Counted from the stretch's first letter, positions 42,460-56,785 are shown. The stretch is DNA of 64,000 bases from Hemerocallis citrina (GCA_017893485.1 CM030360.1:2386501-2450500), one strand, 5' to 3'. Program-made: numbers and translations. The notes: generated from the sequence alone by a model not told the origin.

Positions 42460-45400
42460 CCCACCTACCTATTTCCCTTCTCCCATGGCAGACTGAAACC
42501 CATCCCCACCCAAATCTCCATGGCCGAAACCCTTCTCACCTCATCTCCATCTCATTTTCCCCCCAAAACTTCCATCTCCATCTTCTTCTACTTCTTCTAC
42601 TCTCCATCTTCTTCTACTATTTTAATCATGGGATAAGAAAAGAAAGAGAGAAGAGGGTTTTTATTTTGCTTGTGGGTTCTTGGAGATTTGGAGAAGGAGA
42701 AGAAGAAGAAAGGAGGAGGAGAGCTAGCAAATCAAGGGCTTTAAGATTCTTCTATGGTGGATGTTTTTCAACTTTGTATATTTGTAGTTAGAAAATTGTA
42801 ACTTGTAAATGGTTTAGAATTTGCTTATGAAATTTTTGTGTCATGTTCTAGAATGAGTTTAGAGTATCCTCAATTTTTTTCATATTTTTCTGAGTTTATT
42901 TAGTAGCCCAAAAACCCTCTCAATTTTCGGACAGAAACAGCTAAAAAAGCTGTTGTTTTGAGAGATTTTGTTATGCCTTTAAAAAATCATAACTCAGTAT
43001 TGGTAGGATGTTTTTAGCTGAAAATTTTTCTGGTTTCTCTTTTATGTGTCTACAACCACAGTCTTAAATTTCACATTTTTTTGAGATTGTTTGATACCTC
43101 AAAAAAACTTCTAAGTTACAACTGGTATGGAATTTAGAAGCTGAAACTGTCTGTTTTGATACTGAAGTTCATCTTTTCATAACTACTTGTGTGTACATGA
43201 TATCACAATAAAATTTTTGCAGTAGCTTGTAGTATGAGTCTAAATCATGATTCTCAAATTTTAGATTTTTTAGATAGCATTTGATGAAGTTACAAAAATA
43301 AATTGTATATGGAGGTAAAGATCTTGTTTGAAAAGCAGTAGAATTTTTATGCTATATTTGAAGAGTCATAAATCCCTGTGTATTATGAATTTAGAAGCAA
43401 TTTTTGAACACAATGGAATGGTATATGTGTAGTTTCAGAATCTCAAATTTCATGAGTTTTGGACTTAGGATTGATTTTTTTATTGAATTTTAAAGTAGAC
43501 CAGGTTCAGGTTAGCTCAGGTTAATTGGTCTGTGGAATTGTGCAAATCTGAAATCATGTGCTAAGAATTTGGAAGAATGATCAACTAGAGATTTGTAGTA
43601 GAGAGTCATAGCCTTCCAAAACATCTGAAATCATGCAATTCCAATTTGTGTATAAAAAGTTATGATTTTCCTAAGATTGTGGCAGACCCAGTCTTAGTTG
43701 AGACCCCGTTTGTTAAATGAATCAATTTTTCCTGTATGTGCACCTGATAGAAATTGGAGTTTTGAGGACTTTAATGGATGAAGCTGAGGATGTGTTCAAC
43801 TAAGAAGTTGTAGTAGTCACTCCCACCTTTCCATAGAATCAAGAATCAAGTAATTCTGACAAGTAGACAAGTTTTTATGTTGTTGGCAAGATGCAGCAAG
43901 CGTGTGAAGAAATGCACAGCTGAGAATGTATAGGAATTGTTTAGCCTCTAGATGGCTGAATTTGAAGTAATGGTTAACTAAAGACTTGTAGTATTGGGTC
44001 TTAGCTTTCCATAAAGGGTAATATCATACAATTCTGATTTGTATTTTGGAAGTTATGGATGTTACAAGTTCAACAACATGCTGTATTGATCGACTCCAAG
44101 CTTGTGTTAACTCAGGAAACTTGAGCTTTATAAGGAAATTGAGGGAATTGTCAACTAGGGGATTGCAGTAGAGTTTCCTACCCTTCTAGAAAACCTATTT
44201 TTTTGGACTCTGATGAGCGCAGCTTGAGTCGCAACAATGGCTTATGATTGGTAGATTGATAAGGAATTCTCTGCATACCGCAGTATGGTGATTGTGAGCT
44301 ATTGAGTTTTAAGATATTTTAAGCACTTCATTTGGGACTTATATAAGATTCTTGTGCTTATTACTCATGTTGGACACATGAAAGAGTTGAGAGTATAGCT
44401 ATGGTCGATTTGTAACGTGGTGCTTAGGATTCAAAGCCCCATATCGGAAAAAATGTAGGGAAGAATGTGAGTTATATTAGGATTCTAAATGATAAAGGTC
44501 ACCTAACGGGGTAACCCACCTTCTGATGGTGCATGTAGTGGGCGTGGCTAGAGTTTTGTGTCTGTTCTTTTGCGTACGCGCACGTGTAGCCGCATGCGGG
44601 TATTGGTGTTGCGTGTATGTTTACCTTCATTCACAAATTTTTATCCATCTTTTGGCACCGACGGACTACTCACTGAGAGTCAAGGGCCGGGGATATGGTC
44701 AAAGACCTGTGAAGGTATTGGAAATTGGTGAATGTTGATTCCCCGTGACTATTTGCTTTTGACAAGACCAGTCAGGTTCAACATTGTGGTGACACCGTAC
44801 ATGATTTGAGTGATAACGTGTTTTCAATAAACTACATTTGATTAGGTTTTCTTTACTGTTCACTCGAAGACCAAGTTAGGTTATGGGTGATTCCCTATAA
44901 TCCGACTCTTTCTAAGAGTCAGCACTAGGTGGTGAAAACCAGGATTGTCTCTTTCTGTCATTAGGGATACGTGCTGCTGTGCGCATCTCGCTCTGTTGAT
45001 TCCTGAAGTGTCGGGTTAAGAACAGGAGCTTCATGTCGGATAGGGGGCTTAGTCCTTCGAGGCCGTCATGTTCTTATGTTGAGTGGACACGAACGGACCA
45101 TAGAGCTGCTATCCCATGGATCTTCGGTGCCACAGATACGCGGTAGTGTATCTGTAAGATCGTCACGGCATTTGGTGCGATCCAGACCGGTTTGGGGCAC
45201 TAGTGTTTAGCAGTGATAACTACAAGATTCACCGGCCACGATTGTATCTATCAGGAACAGGTTGAGTACAATAGTAGAATATGTTGCATGGCGAGGGTTC
45301 AAAATCCTAAATCTGGAGAAAACGGCTTGATCTGGAACATATGTAGTATGGGATGCATGCATATCCAGAGTCTTGCTGACATTAGACTAAGTGCATCGGT

Positions 45401-45999
45401 TGTCTGTGCATTGTGTACTATGCATTAGACTTCAGGTCATGTCACACACTGACACTAGGAAATTATGATGCACGTTTCTGTTTTTATTAAAGGTTGGTTG
45501 TGATTGCTAGTTGAAGATCGTTGTTCTCTTATCAGCACTGCGTCAGTAGAATTACTAACGTGCCCACTCAATTAGGTGCTGGAAACCGGAATCAGGAACG
45601 TGGGCATCCAAATGAAGGAGTGGTGTACTTACCTAACATTCGAGCAGGTGCAGAAATATCAGAGTCGCGCAACAGAAGGCTCAAGCCGAGGGGTAAGTCC
45701 TAGGGAAGCAGATTGACCACTCAGCGGAGTTTCGGCAGTGATCAGTTGATTACCATTCTGAAAGACAGTTGATAGCTTTACAAGTGGAGTCTATAAATAT
45801 TTTTAAAAGTTGTAATGAGCCAATGTAATTTGTATTCCTTGTTCACGAACAACATACATTTGTAATGAATGATGTAATAACTTATTTGGCAATAAAAAGT
45901 TTTTAAATTTCCGAGTTATTTACTGTGTTGAGATGCATTTGAAGGCAAATATTCTGGTTGTGTCACGGATACCCAATAACGGGGAACCGGGGTGTTACA
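42131..45999 (+). mobile_element. Solo LTR (3869 bp) inside the Tat 5' LTR
   Basis: It starts TGTAATACCTCGC and ends GGGGTGTTACA, with TTTT on both sides (42127-42130, 46000-46003), a 4-bp, or imperfect 5-bp, duplication. Removing it restores GGAATTTTTACCCATATCA of the Tat LTR. No internal domains. (TA)n lies at 42390-42455, and a CT-rich leader with ATGGCCGAAACCC near 42520 resembles other LTR leaders here. Nothing else recognised in it; no gene. Confidence 0.8.
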
Positions 46000-46014
46000 T
46001 TTTTACCCATATCA
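46000..46014 (-). repeat. Tat-like 5' LTR, terminal 15 bases
   Basis: TTTTTACCCATATCA completes the LTR; the minus strand begins TGATATGGGT as in the other LTR. Confidence 0.75.
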
Positions 46015-46108
46015 ATATGCATACCCATATATATAGTATACAGTATGTATGTATATACATACTTTTATATATACGTACTGTACACACACAAATATGTACG
46101 TATACAAA

Positions 46109-46161
46109 CGACTCAAATGATGCTGGATTTTTACCAATATCAATATACATACCCATACATA

Positions 46162-46163
<2 letters not shown>
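46109..46163 (-). repeat. Extra partial copy of the Tat LTR end and its flank
   Basis: GACTCAAATGATGCTGGATT followed by TTTACCAATATCAATATACATACCC repeats the LTR end plus the first flanking bases, about 120 bp further on: a local direct duplication. Confidence 0.65.
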
Positions 46164-46245
<82 letters not shown>

Positions 46246-46252
46246 GGGGGGG
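46164..46252. repeat. (TA)n microsatellite with G-run
   Basis: About 39 TA units, then GGGGGGGGGGG. The long Tyr-Ile ORFs across it are artefacts. Confidence 0.95.
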
Positions 46253-46456
46253 GCTAGGATTTTCTCGGATAGTTTGGGCATGTCACTCGTAGACCGAGTA
46301 GTGCTCCCATTAGAAAGAGTGATTTGATAAGTATTGAGGGTAGAGTTAGGGGTAGAGAAAGACCTAAACTAACTTGGATGAAAACGGTAAGAAAAGGTAT
46401 AATAGCTTGTAATTGTGACCTTACAGAAGATATTGTGCTAAACCGAGCAGAATGAA
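46253..46456 (+). mobile_element. RTE LINE 3' fragment
   Basis: The plus strand encodes [23 protein letters not shown] residues (46280-46330, partly), then [20 protein letters not shown] and LNRAEWKNK, the C-terminal end of the RTE polyprotein, followed by the tail repeat. It is a severely 5'-truncated copy, opposite in orientation to the LINE at 1-2912. Confidence 0.75.

Positions 46457-46934
<478 letters not shown>

Positions 46935-47000
<66 letters not shown>
46935..47000. repeat. (TA)n microsatellite
   Basis: About 33 TA units. Confidence 0.95.
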
Positions 47001-47002
<2 letters not shown>

Positions 47003-48349
47003 TTTAGACAAAATATTTTTTGTTAAATTGAAATGTTCTTAACTACAATGTTGTAGTAGACTCATTCAGATTTCATATGAAACTAAGAAATCTATTTACT
47101 GATAAGTATTGGAATTTATATGGTTTCTGCAAGACTACTATGTTCCTGTCCAAAGACAGAGTTGAATATTCAAAAGATGGATTCTATATTTGGGACTGAG
47201 GATATGCCTGGTAAATTCACGTGTGTGGGTTAGGGGTTGGTCGATAAGGTCCATGAGTCCAAGAGAATGACTTAGTCAAGTCCAAGGGAATGGTTGTGAC
47301 TTAGGTGAGGCCCGAGTATGGTAGATTTAGAGAACTCCGAAGGAGGAGTGGAATAGATTCGGTGTGACCAAGATTCCAGTGTGTGTGAAATGTATGTCCA
47401 GAATATGGATCGTTAAGTCTATATTATATTTTGCGTCACTTAGTGAACAAGTAGAAGAAGATATGATTGAAACAATGAAAAACATGGCCGGTAAAGAGAT
47501 GAGACTCCTAGGAATGTTCGGGACCGAAGATGTGCCCAGTAAATCCATGTGTGTGGGCTAGGGGCATGCCGGTAAGGTCCATAATTACGGAAGATAGATT
47601 CGCTGGGGTTCACGACTGATGATACGCCCAGAAAATCCATATGTGTGGGCAAGGGGTAGGCTGGAAAGGTCTATGAAATGGCTGATAAAGAGCTGCGGCT
47701 CCTAGAAATGTTCATGACCGAGGATACGCCCAGTAAATCCGCATATGCGGGCTAAGGGTAAGCCAGTGAGGTTCAATATCCCGAGAGTTCGACTTACATG
47801 TGATTGCGCATTGGAGTATTAGTCATTGGGTTTAGGTATGCATAGAATGGGATTGAACTCTATTTTGAGAAGAAAATGCTTAGTAGCTTGTAATTGGGAA
47901 CTATGTTGTATGGGAAACATAGCGTTCCAAACAAGCATGCATTAGAATAGTACATCCAACAGGTGCATATAGAACTTATGAAGTAGTATCTTGTTGGAAA
48001 ACCATTAAAATATTTCCATGTTTTGACTGTTTCATTTGGAATTTTCATTGCTTATTAACTCACCTTTAATATAATTGATTATGAATTCAATAAAGTTGTT
48101 GAGATTTTTACAATCATCCTCGCAAACTGAAGATCCCACAGATTATGAATTTGCAGGTAAGTTTGTCTGAGGAGATAGCGTACAAGTATAGCATCCTGCG
48201 GGCCTGTCACAATATTACTCCATGTGACTTGGACATGTAGTAAGATTCTCCAAATTTCCCTGTATTAAAATTATGTTTATGTACTCAATTGAAGTAAGAG
48301 ATTATGGATATGTCACGGATTTACATTGTATGGAATCCGAGGTGTTATA
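47001..48349 (+). mobile_element. Truncated LTR, same family as 52164-62234, opposite orientation
   Basis: The complement of 52164-53460 aligns along this stretch (GGATTTAGACAAAA, ACTAAGAAATC, GACTGAGGATAYGCC, GTAAATCCAYATRTG, GGAGGAGTGGAATA), ending GGTGTTATA near 48349 where the family has GGCGTTACA. Its 5' two-thirds is missing to the left of the TA repeats. The GACCGAGGATACGCCCAGTAAATCC-type segment is itself repeated 3-4 times (47195-47760). Confidence 0.75.
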
Positions 48350-48510
48350 GTCTCAAGCATCATCCCCAATCATCTCATACATCATCTACGTCATCATCTC
48401 CGAGCACAAACTTCAATTTTTTTTAAGTAATCATAGAATCCTATATAGTATGTGTATGTTATGTTTGTGATTAGATAATTACTCGCATATTTGTTCCTTT
48501 ATGTATATGT

Positions 48511-48915
48511 ATGAATTACAAAATTCCTATCTGGTTCTATTATGGGGGAGAAATTATTCAAGACTTAAAGCTAGGAGCTTGTTATAGTGGTGTTGAACCA
48601 GAAACAGTTTCGGCTCCACGCAATATTACAAAGCAAGAACTAATAGAGAATGTCTATGAAATTAACAACTGTAATAGAGGTAAATGAAGTGTTAAAATCC
48701 TAACTCGGTATGCAACTGGAAGATGAGAAGTACAATATTTTATGCAAGTGCATGTAGTTGATGATGACGCTCTTATTGCCATGATTGCTAGGACAGATGA
48801 TCCAATCTCTAGTTGGACTGCATTGGAGTTATATATTGAGAAAATCAAGATTCCTAATGGTCGGTCACATGTTATTCGTATTTCAAGCCTCGTACGTAAA
48901 GTAACGATCCATGAG
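48511..48915 (+). pseudogene. MuDR-like gene remnant, part 1
   Basis: It starts MNYKIPIWFYYGGEII (ATG 48511), the usual opening of plant MuDR-type transposase genes ('WIYYGGE...'). Then come LKLGACYSGVEPETV and, after two in-frame TGAs (48685, 48724), VDDDALIAMIARTDD... ending VRKVTIHE at the LTR insertion. The same frame resumes at 51865. MuDR-type transposases move Mutator elements; only the N-terminal, non-catalytic part is present here. The 160 bases before the ATG (48350-48510) show no further domain. Confidence 0.7.
48911..48915. repeat. Target duplication ATGAG of solo LTR 48916-51859
   Basis: ATGAG here and at 51860-51864. Confidence 0.9.
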
Positions 48916-51859
48916 TGTAACACCCCGAATTCCATTTACATGTAATTCGTAGTACAACAGGATCTTTTACTTCATTTCGTACAAATTTTACAAGGAAATT
49001 AAAACTTTTTTTATTTACACATTGTTTATTACAGAGTTACACAGCGGAAGTTAAACAAAATACAATATGAAATACAACTCTAATATCAGAAGCTTTAATC
49101 CTGAATATAATCTTTATCATCAACCGTCTTTAAGTCCTTACCAATCCAATCAAGCCCTGCACTGAAAATCTGTGGGCACGTCAATTGCTTACAACCAACG
49201 CAATGTTATAAACAGCGGTCCTCTCTATGTTGTATTATAACGAAATCTCTTACTTTAGCAAACACAAACTTGAATGTATATAAAAGTGTAAAGAGTGACT
49301 ATCCTAAACATGTCAGTGTATGATATGACTTAATGCCTAATGTAGATGTTATACTACAATAACACTAATGCATACTTGTTCGGATTCTATGCACCACATC
49401 CTACATAGGTCCAAGGGCAAGCACCTACGTACTCAACATTAAAGGGTTTAATCCTTCGCCATAAAAAACTACTCGGTAACAAAATCAAGGTTTAGACATT
49501 CTACGAGTACGAATTCCAGTCCCGGAATCCACCGCCCAACTATACAGAATCCTCATCGTGCGAATCTCCCGCAAGTGTGGCTTTAGCCTGAGAATATATT
49601 GGAGATCTGCCTCCTATCCGCCCAACTAATCATGATCCCGGAATCCACCGCCCGATCAATCATAATCCCGGATTTAATTTAGGCTCGTCTCGCTCTGCAA
49701 GCAACCACAGTCCCGGAATCCACCACCCGACTATATAGACGCACCCCACTTACGTTTGCCCAAGTTTTATTACATCTCCCCTTAGTGCATATCCTTAAGT
49801 TTCAACATGAATAAATAATACCACTAGATCTAGCTTACCCCCTTACCGGACTTACACAAAATACCGAGAACGATAGCCTATACTGGCCTTTTTCTCAAAA
49901 TTAATAATCATTTTCAACACTTGCTGGTACCCGGGCACTAAGCCTCTAGAATCAATATCTTTTCATGTTCAACATTATGGAGTACGCATACCCTTATAAT
50001 TCATGTTCATGTATTCATATCTTATCAATCATTTCATTCATTCTTATTTACCAACTATGAAGTAAACACTTCTTGGTTGATCACACAACCAACAATTCAC
50101 TTTAAATAAATCACCAAGTCTCTTTGATTAACAAAAACTTCTTTTCACATATATTTATTCTTCAAGCATATATTCCAAATACAAAGTTCACTTTGATCAA
50201 TAAAAACCCTTTCCTACTCATCCATATTTCAATTATAAATCTCAATTCTATTCAAAAGATAGATTCATTATTTTCATAAAAGATTCAACTATAACTTTGT
50301 AGTTAAAAACAAGTAGAATCATCCTCAATTATTTCATCTAAATTCATTTGCAAAATAGTAAGTTCAAAACCAGAAAACTGCAGTTCATGCTTCTAGTAAA
50401 AATCATAGAAAATTATATACTTCACGAAACTTTGTGTTCTTCAGATCAAAATAAAGGTATAAAAGTCTACTACAATTTCTTAGTTATAAGTTTTTTTAAA
50501 GTATTGTATATATAACCCTGAATTCTTCGAAATATACAGTAGGGTCGAAATATCGAAATACTGCCACTTGTACGGTCTTAAAAAATTCATTATAAATTCA
50601 ATTCTTTGTGAAAATTTGAATTCTTAGAATTTAAATAAAGGTTTAAAAGTCTAATTCAATTCATTAGTTTTGACTTTTCTCAAATTACTTCATTTGATCA
50701 AAAACCGAAATGTGTACAAATTTCCAGCAACTAGTCAACTACCAACCAGTTCTAAGTTTAGATTTTATTAAAATAGTAAACGACCTCCAAATATTATAAA
50801 ATTTTAAAGAGATGCTCCTGACATATACAAGATGCTCCCAAAAAAGTTTTAGTTCTAGATTCCAACTATTTTATTAAACATGATTTTCAAAACTCAAAAC
50901 AATAATTTTCTTTGCATGATTTAGCAACTTTGTGTATAAATTTATATCCAATTCATTTAATATAATAATAATGTATTACCATGTACCCAAACAACATCAT
51001 TTCAACTTATCTACATGACATTATTTCAATTAGCATGCATTTCCATTCTAAATATCATCATCACATATTAACCACTACTCATATGTATAATCAATTTTAT
51101 ATTTAAATTTTCCTACACATGCATGATACTATATTTTAGAAAGTTCAAGAAGTCACCGACCTTAGTTGATGAAAGAAAGTGAAAGAAAACTCTATGAATG
51201 TTGCTTCTAGCTCCACCAAGATGCTAGCCTTCTCCTCCTAGCAAAGCCAAGCTTTCTCTTTCTCTTTGCCAAAAACTGAAAATACTCTACTCTTTTTCTT
51301 TTCCTCTCCTTTTCTTTTCTTTTGATTCTTGTGAATTGTTCATGATATATGGGGGACTATTTATAGGCTCATATGGGTAGATGAAAGGACCCCCACTACC
51401 CTAAATAAATACCCACTCACTCATTAAACACCCACTCACCATTACTCCCACAAACTCCCACTTACAACCATTTCCCCTTCTAAGCATATGGCCGGCCAAC
51501 AATAGGAATTCCCACATGTGCACTTTTGTGCATGTGCACTCTACGTGCGCACACTCTTATTCATTTATTTAATTATTTATTTGGTTGTATATGTTTGTTA
51601 CATGACAAGTGTTAGATTTAAAAGTGTTTATATAAAGTAGAATAAATTAATGGGCTTCTTCTTTTTAATGAATTCTAATGGGCTTGAAAAGAGACTTTAG
51701 GCCTATGGATTAAAATTCAAAATAATAACTTAGATAAAAATGAGAATAGATATCATTCTTAAGGAAATTCTTTTTGGATTAAATTGCTTAAAAGTTTGCA
51801 CGTGCAAAGCACGTGTAAAATATGAAAAAATAAATTTTATTATTTTTGGGGATGTTACA
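48916..51859 (-). mobile_element. Solo LTR (2944 bp) in the MuDR-like gene
   Basis: It runs TGTAACACCCCG to GGATGTTACA on the plus strand, i.e. minus orientation, with perfect ATGAG duplication. Minus TATA (CTATAAATAG) is near 51358. It shares a ~85-bp block (TTGTTCGGATTCTATGCA..., about 49375-49455) with the chromovirus LTR and the LTR at 56791. CAGTCCCGGAATCCACC repeats occur at 49515-49735. No gene inside. Confidence 0.9.
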
Positions 51860-51864
51860 ATGAG

Positions 51865-52163
51865 ATAAGTCTCAATTTGACTGCTGAATCACATGCAAGA
51901 TTGTCACATCCACAAGAAGACATGTTCACAATTTCAAGACAACCAAATCCCACAGAATATGAGCTGCCACGTTCTTCTAGCTTGAAAACGTGATCTTGTT
52001 GATAACGAAACATTATTTAATCTTTCAATCATGCTTCTGTTAATAATGAGTTATTAGAATATGAAGAAGATGAAGAAGACGAGGAAGATGTAGAAGACAA
52101 TGATGATGATGAAGATGAGTATCCAGATGATACCGTTAATGATGTTGAGGACTTGCAACATGA
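51865..52163 (+). pseudogene. MuDR-like gene remnant, part 2
   Basis: It continues in frame after the LTR: ISLNLTAESHARLSHPQEDM...PRSSSLKT, then a stop, a frame change, and a strongly acidic run (EYEEDEEDEEDVEDNDDDEDEYPDD...VEDLQHD). An acidic linker between the N-terminal domain and the MuDR domain is usual in this family. Cut at 52163 by the next solo LTR. Confidence 0.65.
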
Positions 52164-55100
52164 TGTAACGCCCCGAATTTCATACACATGAAAAATTTCG
52201 TGACACACTCAGAATCTTTTACTTCAATTGAGTACATAACATAATATAATATAGGAAAATATAGAAATCTTACTACAAGTCCAAACCACTTTGATTGATA
52301 AGATGATGGGCTTAGGATGTCATACTTCTATGCTAAGACCTCAGGCACCCTTACCTACAAAACCAAAATATGCGGTTTCGTCAGCTTGTGAGGCCGATGG
52401 TAAAAGTCCCAACAACTTTAACTAAATTCTAAAACAAAGCATAATAAAAGAAAAACTTGAATCAATGTATATGTTAAATATAAATGAAAAATAGTCAAGT
52501 ATACAATGTCATATGAGTGTGCGGAACTAATTTACTAAAGTGTCAAATATATAGTTACTATGCTAATATGCAAAATTCAAATATGCTCTTTTAATGCACG
52601 CTTTGGAACGATATGCCGACCATACAATTTGGTTTCCGAATGCAAGCTATTAGTGTTTCTTCTCATTACAGGCTTTAATCTCTCGCTATGCAATGCCTAA
52701 ACCAAATGATTTGTACTCTAACATGTAATCACGTGTAAGTTGCACCCTCAGGATATTTGACTTGACAGACCAACCCTTCGCCCACACACCACGGATTTTC
52801 TAGGCATATCCTTAGTCACGAACCCCAGCAAGTCGATCTCCCATAACTATGGAGTTGACATGCCTACCCCTAGCCTACACACTATGGATTTTCTGGGCGT
52901 ATCCTCAGTCCCGAACATTCATAGGAACCACGGCTCTCTACCGGACATGTTCGTCATTATTATTGTCATATATTCTTCTAATGCAAAAAATTAATTTAAC
53001 TAATGCAAGATTTTAGTTTAAATGATGCAAAATATAATCTGAACTTAACGATCCCCATTTCGGACTTACACTTCACACGAACTAGAATCTTAGTCATACC
53101 GACCATATTCCACTCCTCCCTCAGAGTTCTCTAACTCTTGTCGGACTCGGGCATTGCCTAAGTCACAATCATTCTCTTGGATTTGACCAAGTCATTCTTT
53201 CGAATTCATGGACCTTGCCGGCTTACCCCTAGCCAACATATGTGGATTTACCGGGCGTATCCTCAGTCCCATGTATAGAATCTGCCGTTTAAAAATTCAA
53301 CTGTATTTGGATAGCAACATAGTAGTCTTGCAAAAATCATATAAATTCTAATACTTATCAGAAAAATGGATTTCTTAGTTTTATATGAAACCTAAATGAG
53401 TCTATACAGCATTGTAGTTAAAAATATCTAAATTTAACCACAATTGTTTTGTCTAAATCCATATGCAAAACAGTAGGTTCTGATTCCAGGAAACTGCAGC
53501 TCTTGCCACTTATAAAAATCACAGAAAATTCCACACTTCATGAAAATTTGATTTCTTAGACTTGAAAGAAAGATCAATGAATCTACTTCAAATTCTTAGT
53601 TTTGAGTTTTCTCAAAATACTGCATATAAGAGGTCTAATTGTCATAAACTAGAAGGTATACAAATCTCCATAACCAAGGTAAACTTTCAACTAATCCTAA
53701 GTTCGAATTTGTTTAAAATACTAAACGATATCCAAACCTCATGAAATCTTGTGAACATATTATAGACATATACTAGATTAACATATAAAAAAGTTCAACT
53801 TCAAATTCCATATGTTTGTAGAGAAATGATTTTTGGAAGTAAGCATAGAACTCAGGACAGAAACTGTACAAATTTCCAGAACTAAGGCAAAATTGTCAAT
53901 CAGTTTTAAGTTTGAATTTGTTTAAAATACTAAACGATATCCAAAACTCATGAAAATTTGGGAACATATTATAAAAATATACTAGATTCACATATAAAAA
54001 GTTCAGGTTCAAGTTCCATATATTTGGAGCGAAATGATTTTTGGAAGTAAGCATGATATTCAGGACAGAATTATAGAATATGTAATGTTTCCGTTCTTAA
54101 CCTTGAATGTGTTCGGATTTATTTAAAATACCAAATGATATAAAAAAATCATGAATTTTTTACGAGATGTTATAGACATATATGAGATAGACATATAAAA
54201 TTTCCAGCTTCAAATTTCTTCTAGTTAAAAAGAAATGATTTTCCGAAGTAAGTCTAAAATTCAGGATAGAAACTGTAAAACATTTCCAAGTTAATCTTAC
54301 CATAATTTCACATAATTAATTAACAATTAACACATAATCTAAGCATGAATACTCATCTAATACAACATATATAGCTTCTACAACATGCATACACCTTACA
54401 ATATAGTTGAAATTAGAGTAGTAAAGTTGTTACCCACCTATAGTTTTTTAATTCAATTGAATCTAAGCTCCACGAAACGTTCAAACACCAAAATTGATAA
54501 ACTTAATCTTATGACCACAACAAAACATACACTATTAATATCATCTCTTATGTTAATAATCTACAACTCATGAAATAAATTAGAGTTTCTATGTTTATGT
54601 AACCCCTCTTTCCGATTTTTTGGATTTCTATTTGTAATTCTTTCCTTTCTTCAATTTTTGTATCCCAATTTATTGAATAATAAATCTTATTGTCATCTTC
54701 AATCTTTTGTATTCTTTTAGTGAGTCAAATTTTAAGTTGAACCATGAAATTCTTGTGCATCCTATTTAATTTTAGTATGTTGATTATTTTAATTGATCTA
54801 TTATATTCTTATTTATTTTCTTATTGAACCCTAAACCCAAACCCGCTAACCCTAACCCAATACCTGTTAACCTGAAACCCAATAGCCTTAATTCCCTATA
54901 AATACTAATTAACTCTAACCCTAATTATTAACCCTAATCTTCCACCAATCCCTATCAGCCGCCTAACCCTCTCGTCTTCTCCTTCCTCTGTTTCGATCCA
55001 GAACCCCACACCTGATCATCTCCTCCGTCCACCACCGCAGTACCGCCGCCCCCTGCTTTCTTTCCCTCGCCCTCACGCGTGCAACCATCGCGCAACCATC

Positions 55101-56785
55101 GATCGCCACCGGTTGCTCGCCCCGCATTCCGTCGCTGCGCCCCGAGCGCCATTTCTGCCTGCACCTATTCCTTCTTCCTCGACGTTGTTGCCCCGACTGC
55201 ACCCAAGCACCACCTCCTCCTCCCTATCGATCCCCGCAATCCCAAAAGCCCCCGCCACTTGCTTCCTCGCCCGTAACCACCGATCGCTTGCACCCCGTTG
55301 CTGCTCCTTTGCCTACTGCCTCCATCGCAGCCCCGAAACGAAGCCGAACTCCTCACTGTTGCTTGCTCTCGCTGTTGCTCTTCACTGCCTTCGCCCGGAG
55401 CCGAGCTCGCTACGTTACTGCTGCCCGAAGCTGTTATTGTTGTTGCTCTTGCTTGTTGTTGCCGTCTCCATTGCCGTCGGGATCTTCTCATTTCGTCGTT
55501 CGTACACATTAGAAATCATCTTCGTTAAGGCAAGTTCTCTCGAACCAACTTGTTTCTCTATTTCAAGAATTATTTGATCTCCGCAAGTAGCTCGTTATTT
55601 TGTTCATCGTATCTCATTTCGCTTGTTACCCTTCAAAGAAGTTATTACGGATTCATCGGCGAAACCAAGTAATAGCCTTCTTTTCATGGCATATCCTTGA
55701 ATCAATCCTAAGCCATGTTATCCATCATCATATGCATACACTACACAAGCATAAACTAGAGACATGTTATATAGAAGAAATAATGATTTGAATGCAGTTC
55801 GGTTGTACATGATGTTATAACTAGATTCGTGGATTTAATGCAATAGTGATAATAATTCTATCTTGTTAACAGTAGGTTTCCACCCTGATTATCAAGTACA
55901 AATTCCTGTCAATTTTTTCATAAGGTTATATGCTTTGTGTATCTCGATTGTTGCAAATAATAATATTAAGTTGTCGGCTTGCTGCTTATTCTATATTGTA
56001 GGGAGTTTTTGACCCAGTTGCTGTTATAATTAACTAGAACTTCATAAACGAAATTTGTAGCCCTCTGAATCTAGTTTAGAACTTCTTACGGTTCTGAATT
56101 TCGATTTGTAGTATGCAAGTTATCATACTTTTAATACTGTTAGGTTTTAAATTCCAGATTGATATCTAAAGACATACCGACATGATTTTCTTATTAAAAT
56201 AAAATGTTAACAGTGGAATCAAACTTGAAAATTAATCAGGATGTTGCTAGACATGATTAGTAGTTGTTTTATAATTTTTAATAAGATTATTTGACAAATT
56301 TTCAGTCTCCTTATGCATACAAGAACTTGACTCTAAGTTGCTACCAGAATTCTAAACCTGTAAAGAACATACTAATTGACCTAGTTGCAATTAAAATCAC
56401 CTAGAACTTATTAAATAAACTTATATCCCTTTGTGTGTGGAATTCAGACCATCTAACGATTTTGCAATCCGACTTACGAATTGCAAGATATTCAAATTCT
56501 ACCACTGTACTGTCTTAACTCTAGAATTTTGTTTCAAAGATACGTTGTCATGTTCAATTAATTAAATCAGTAGGTTAACTTAAGAATCTGGACCCAAGAC
56601 TTTAAAGAATGTTAACGAACAATTCCAGAAACTAGATTATAATTTTTATAAGAACTTTAAATAAGTTTTTAGTCAAATTATGCATGTAATAATTTTATAT
56701 TGAGTTGCTTCCTGAACAGCAAACTCGTATAGAACTGATTGGTCATTATAGTCATTATAACCAAAACATATCATGTGAATATGCA

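Larger units (their letters stand above)
5061..46014 (-). mobile_element. Tat-like Ty3/gypsy LTR retrotransposon, decayed, split by three insertions
   Basis: Two related ~460-bp LTRs (5061-5517; 41683-42130 joined to 46000-46014) bound a minus-strand gypsy element. Order on the minus strand: 5' LTR, PBS, gag (about 40445-41240), protease, RT, RNaseH, a second archaeal-type RNaseH, integrase (24376-28250), 58-bp array, antisense gene, second 58-bp array, PPT and 3' LTR. The second RNaseH and the antisense extra ORF between pol and the 3' LTR are known hallmarks of the Tat clade. Flanking bases ATATA (left) and ATATG (right) could be the target duplication, but both lie in AT repeats. Frames are broken throughout, so it is old. 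Without the nested insertions it is about 12.5 kb. Confidence 0.85.

Noticed and set aside
45933..46292. Long Tyr-Ile repeat ORFs on both strands
   Set aside because: Direct translation of the (TA)n microsatellite.
55113..55577. 154-codon Ser/Pro/Leu-rich ORF and several overlapping ones at 54955-55577
   Set aside because: Overlapping frames on both strands in the GC-rich leader of a solo LTR; composition artefact.
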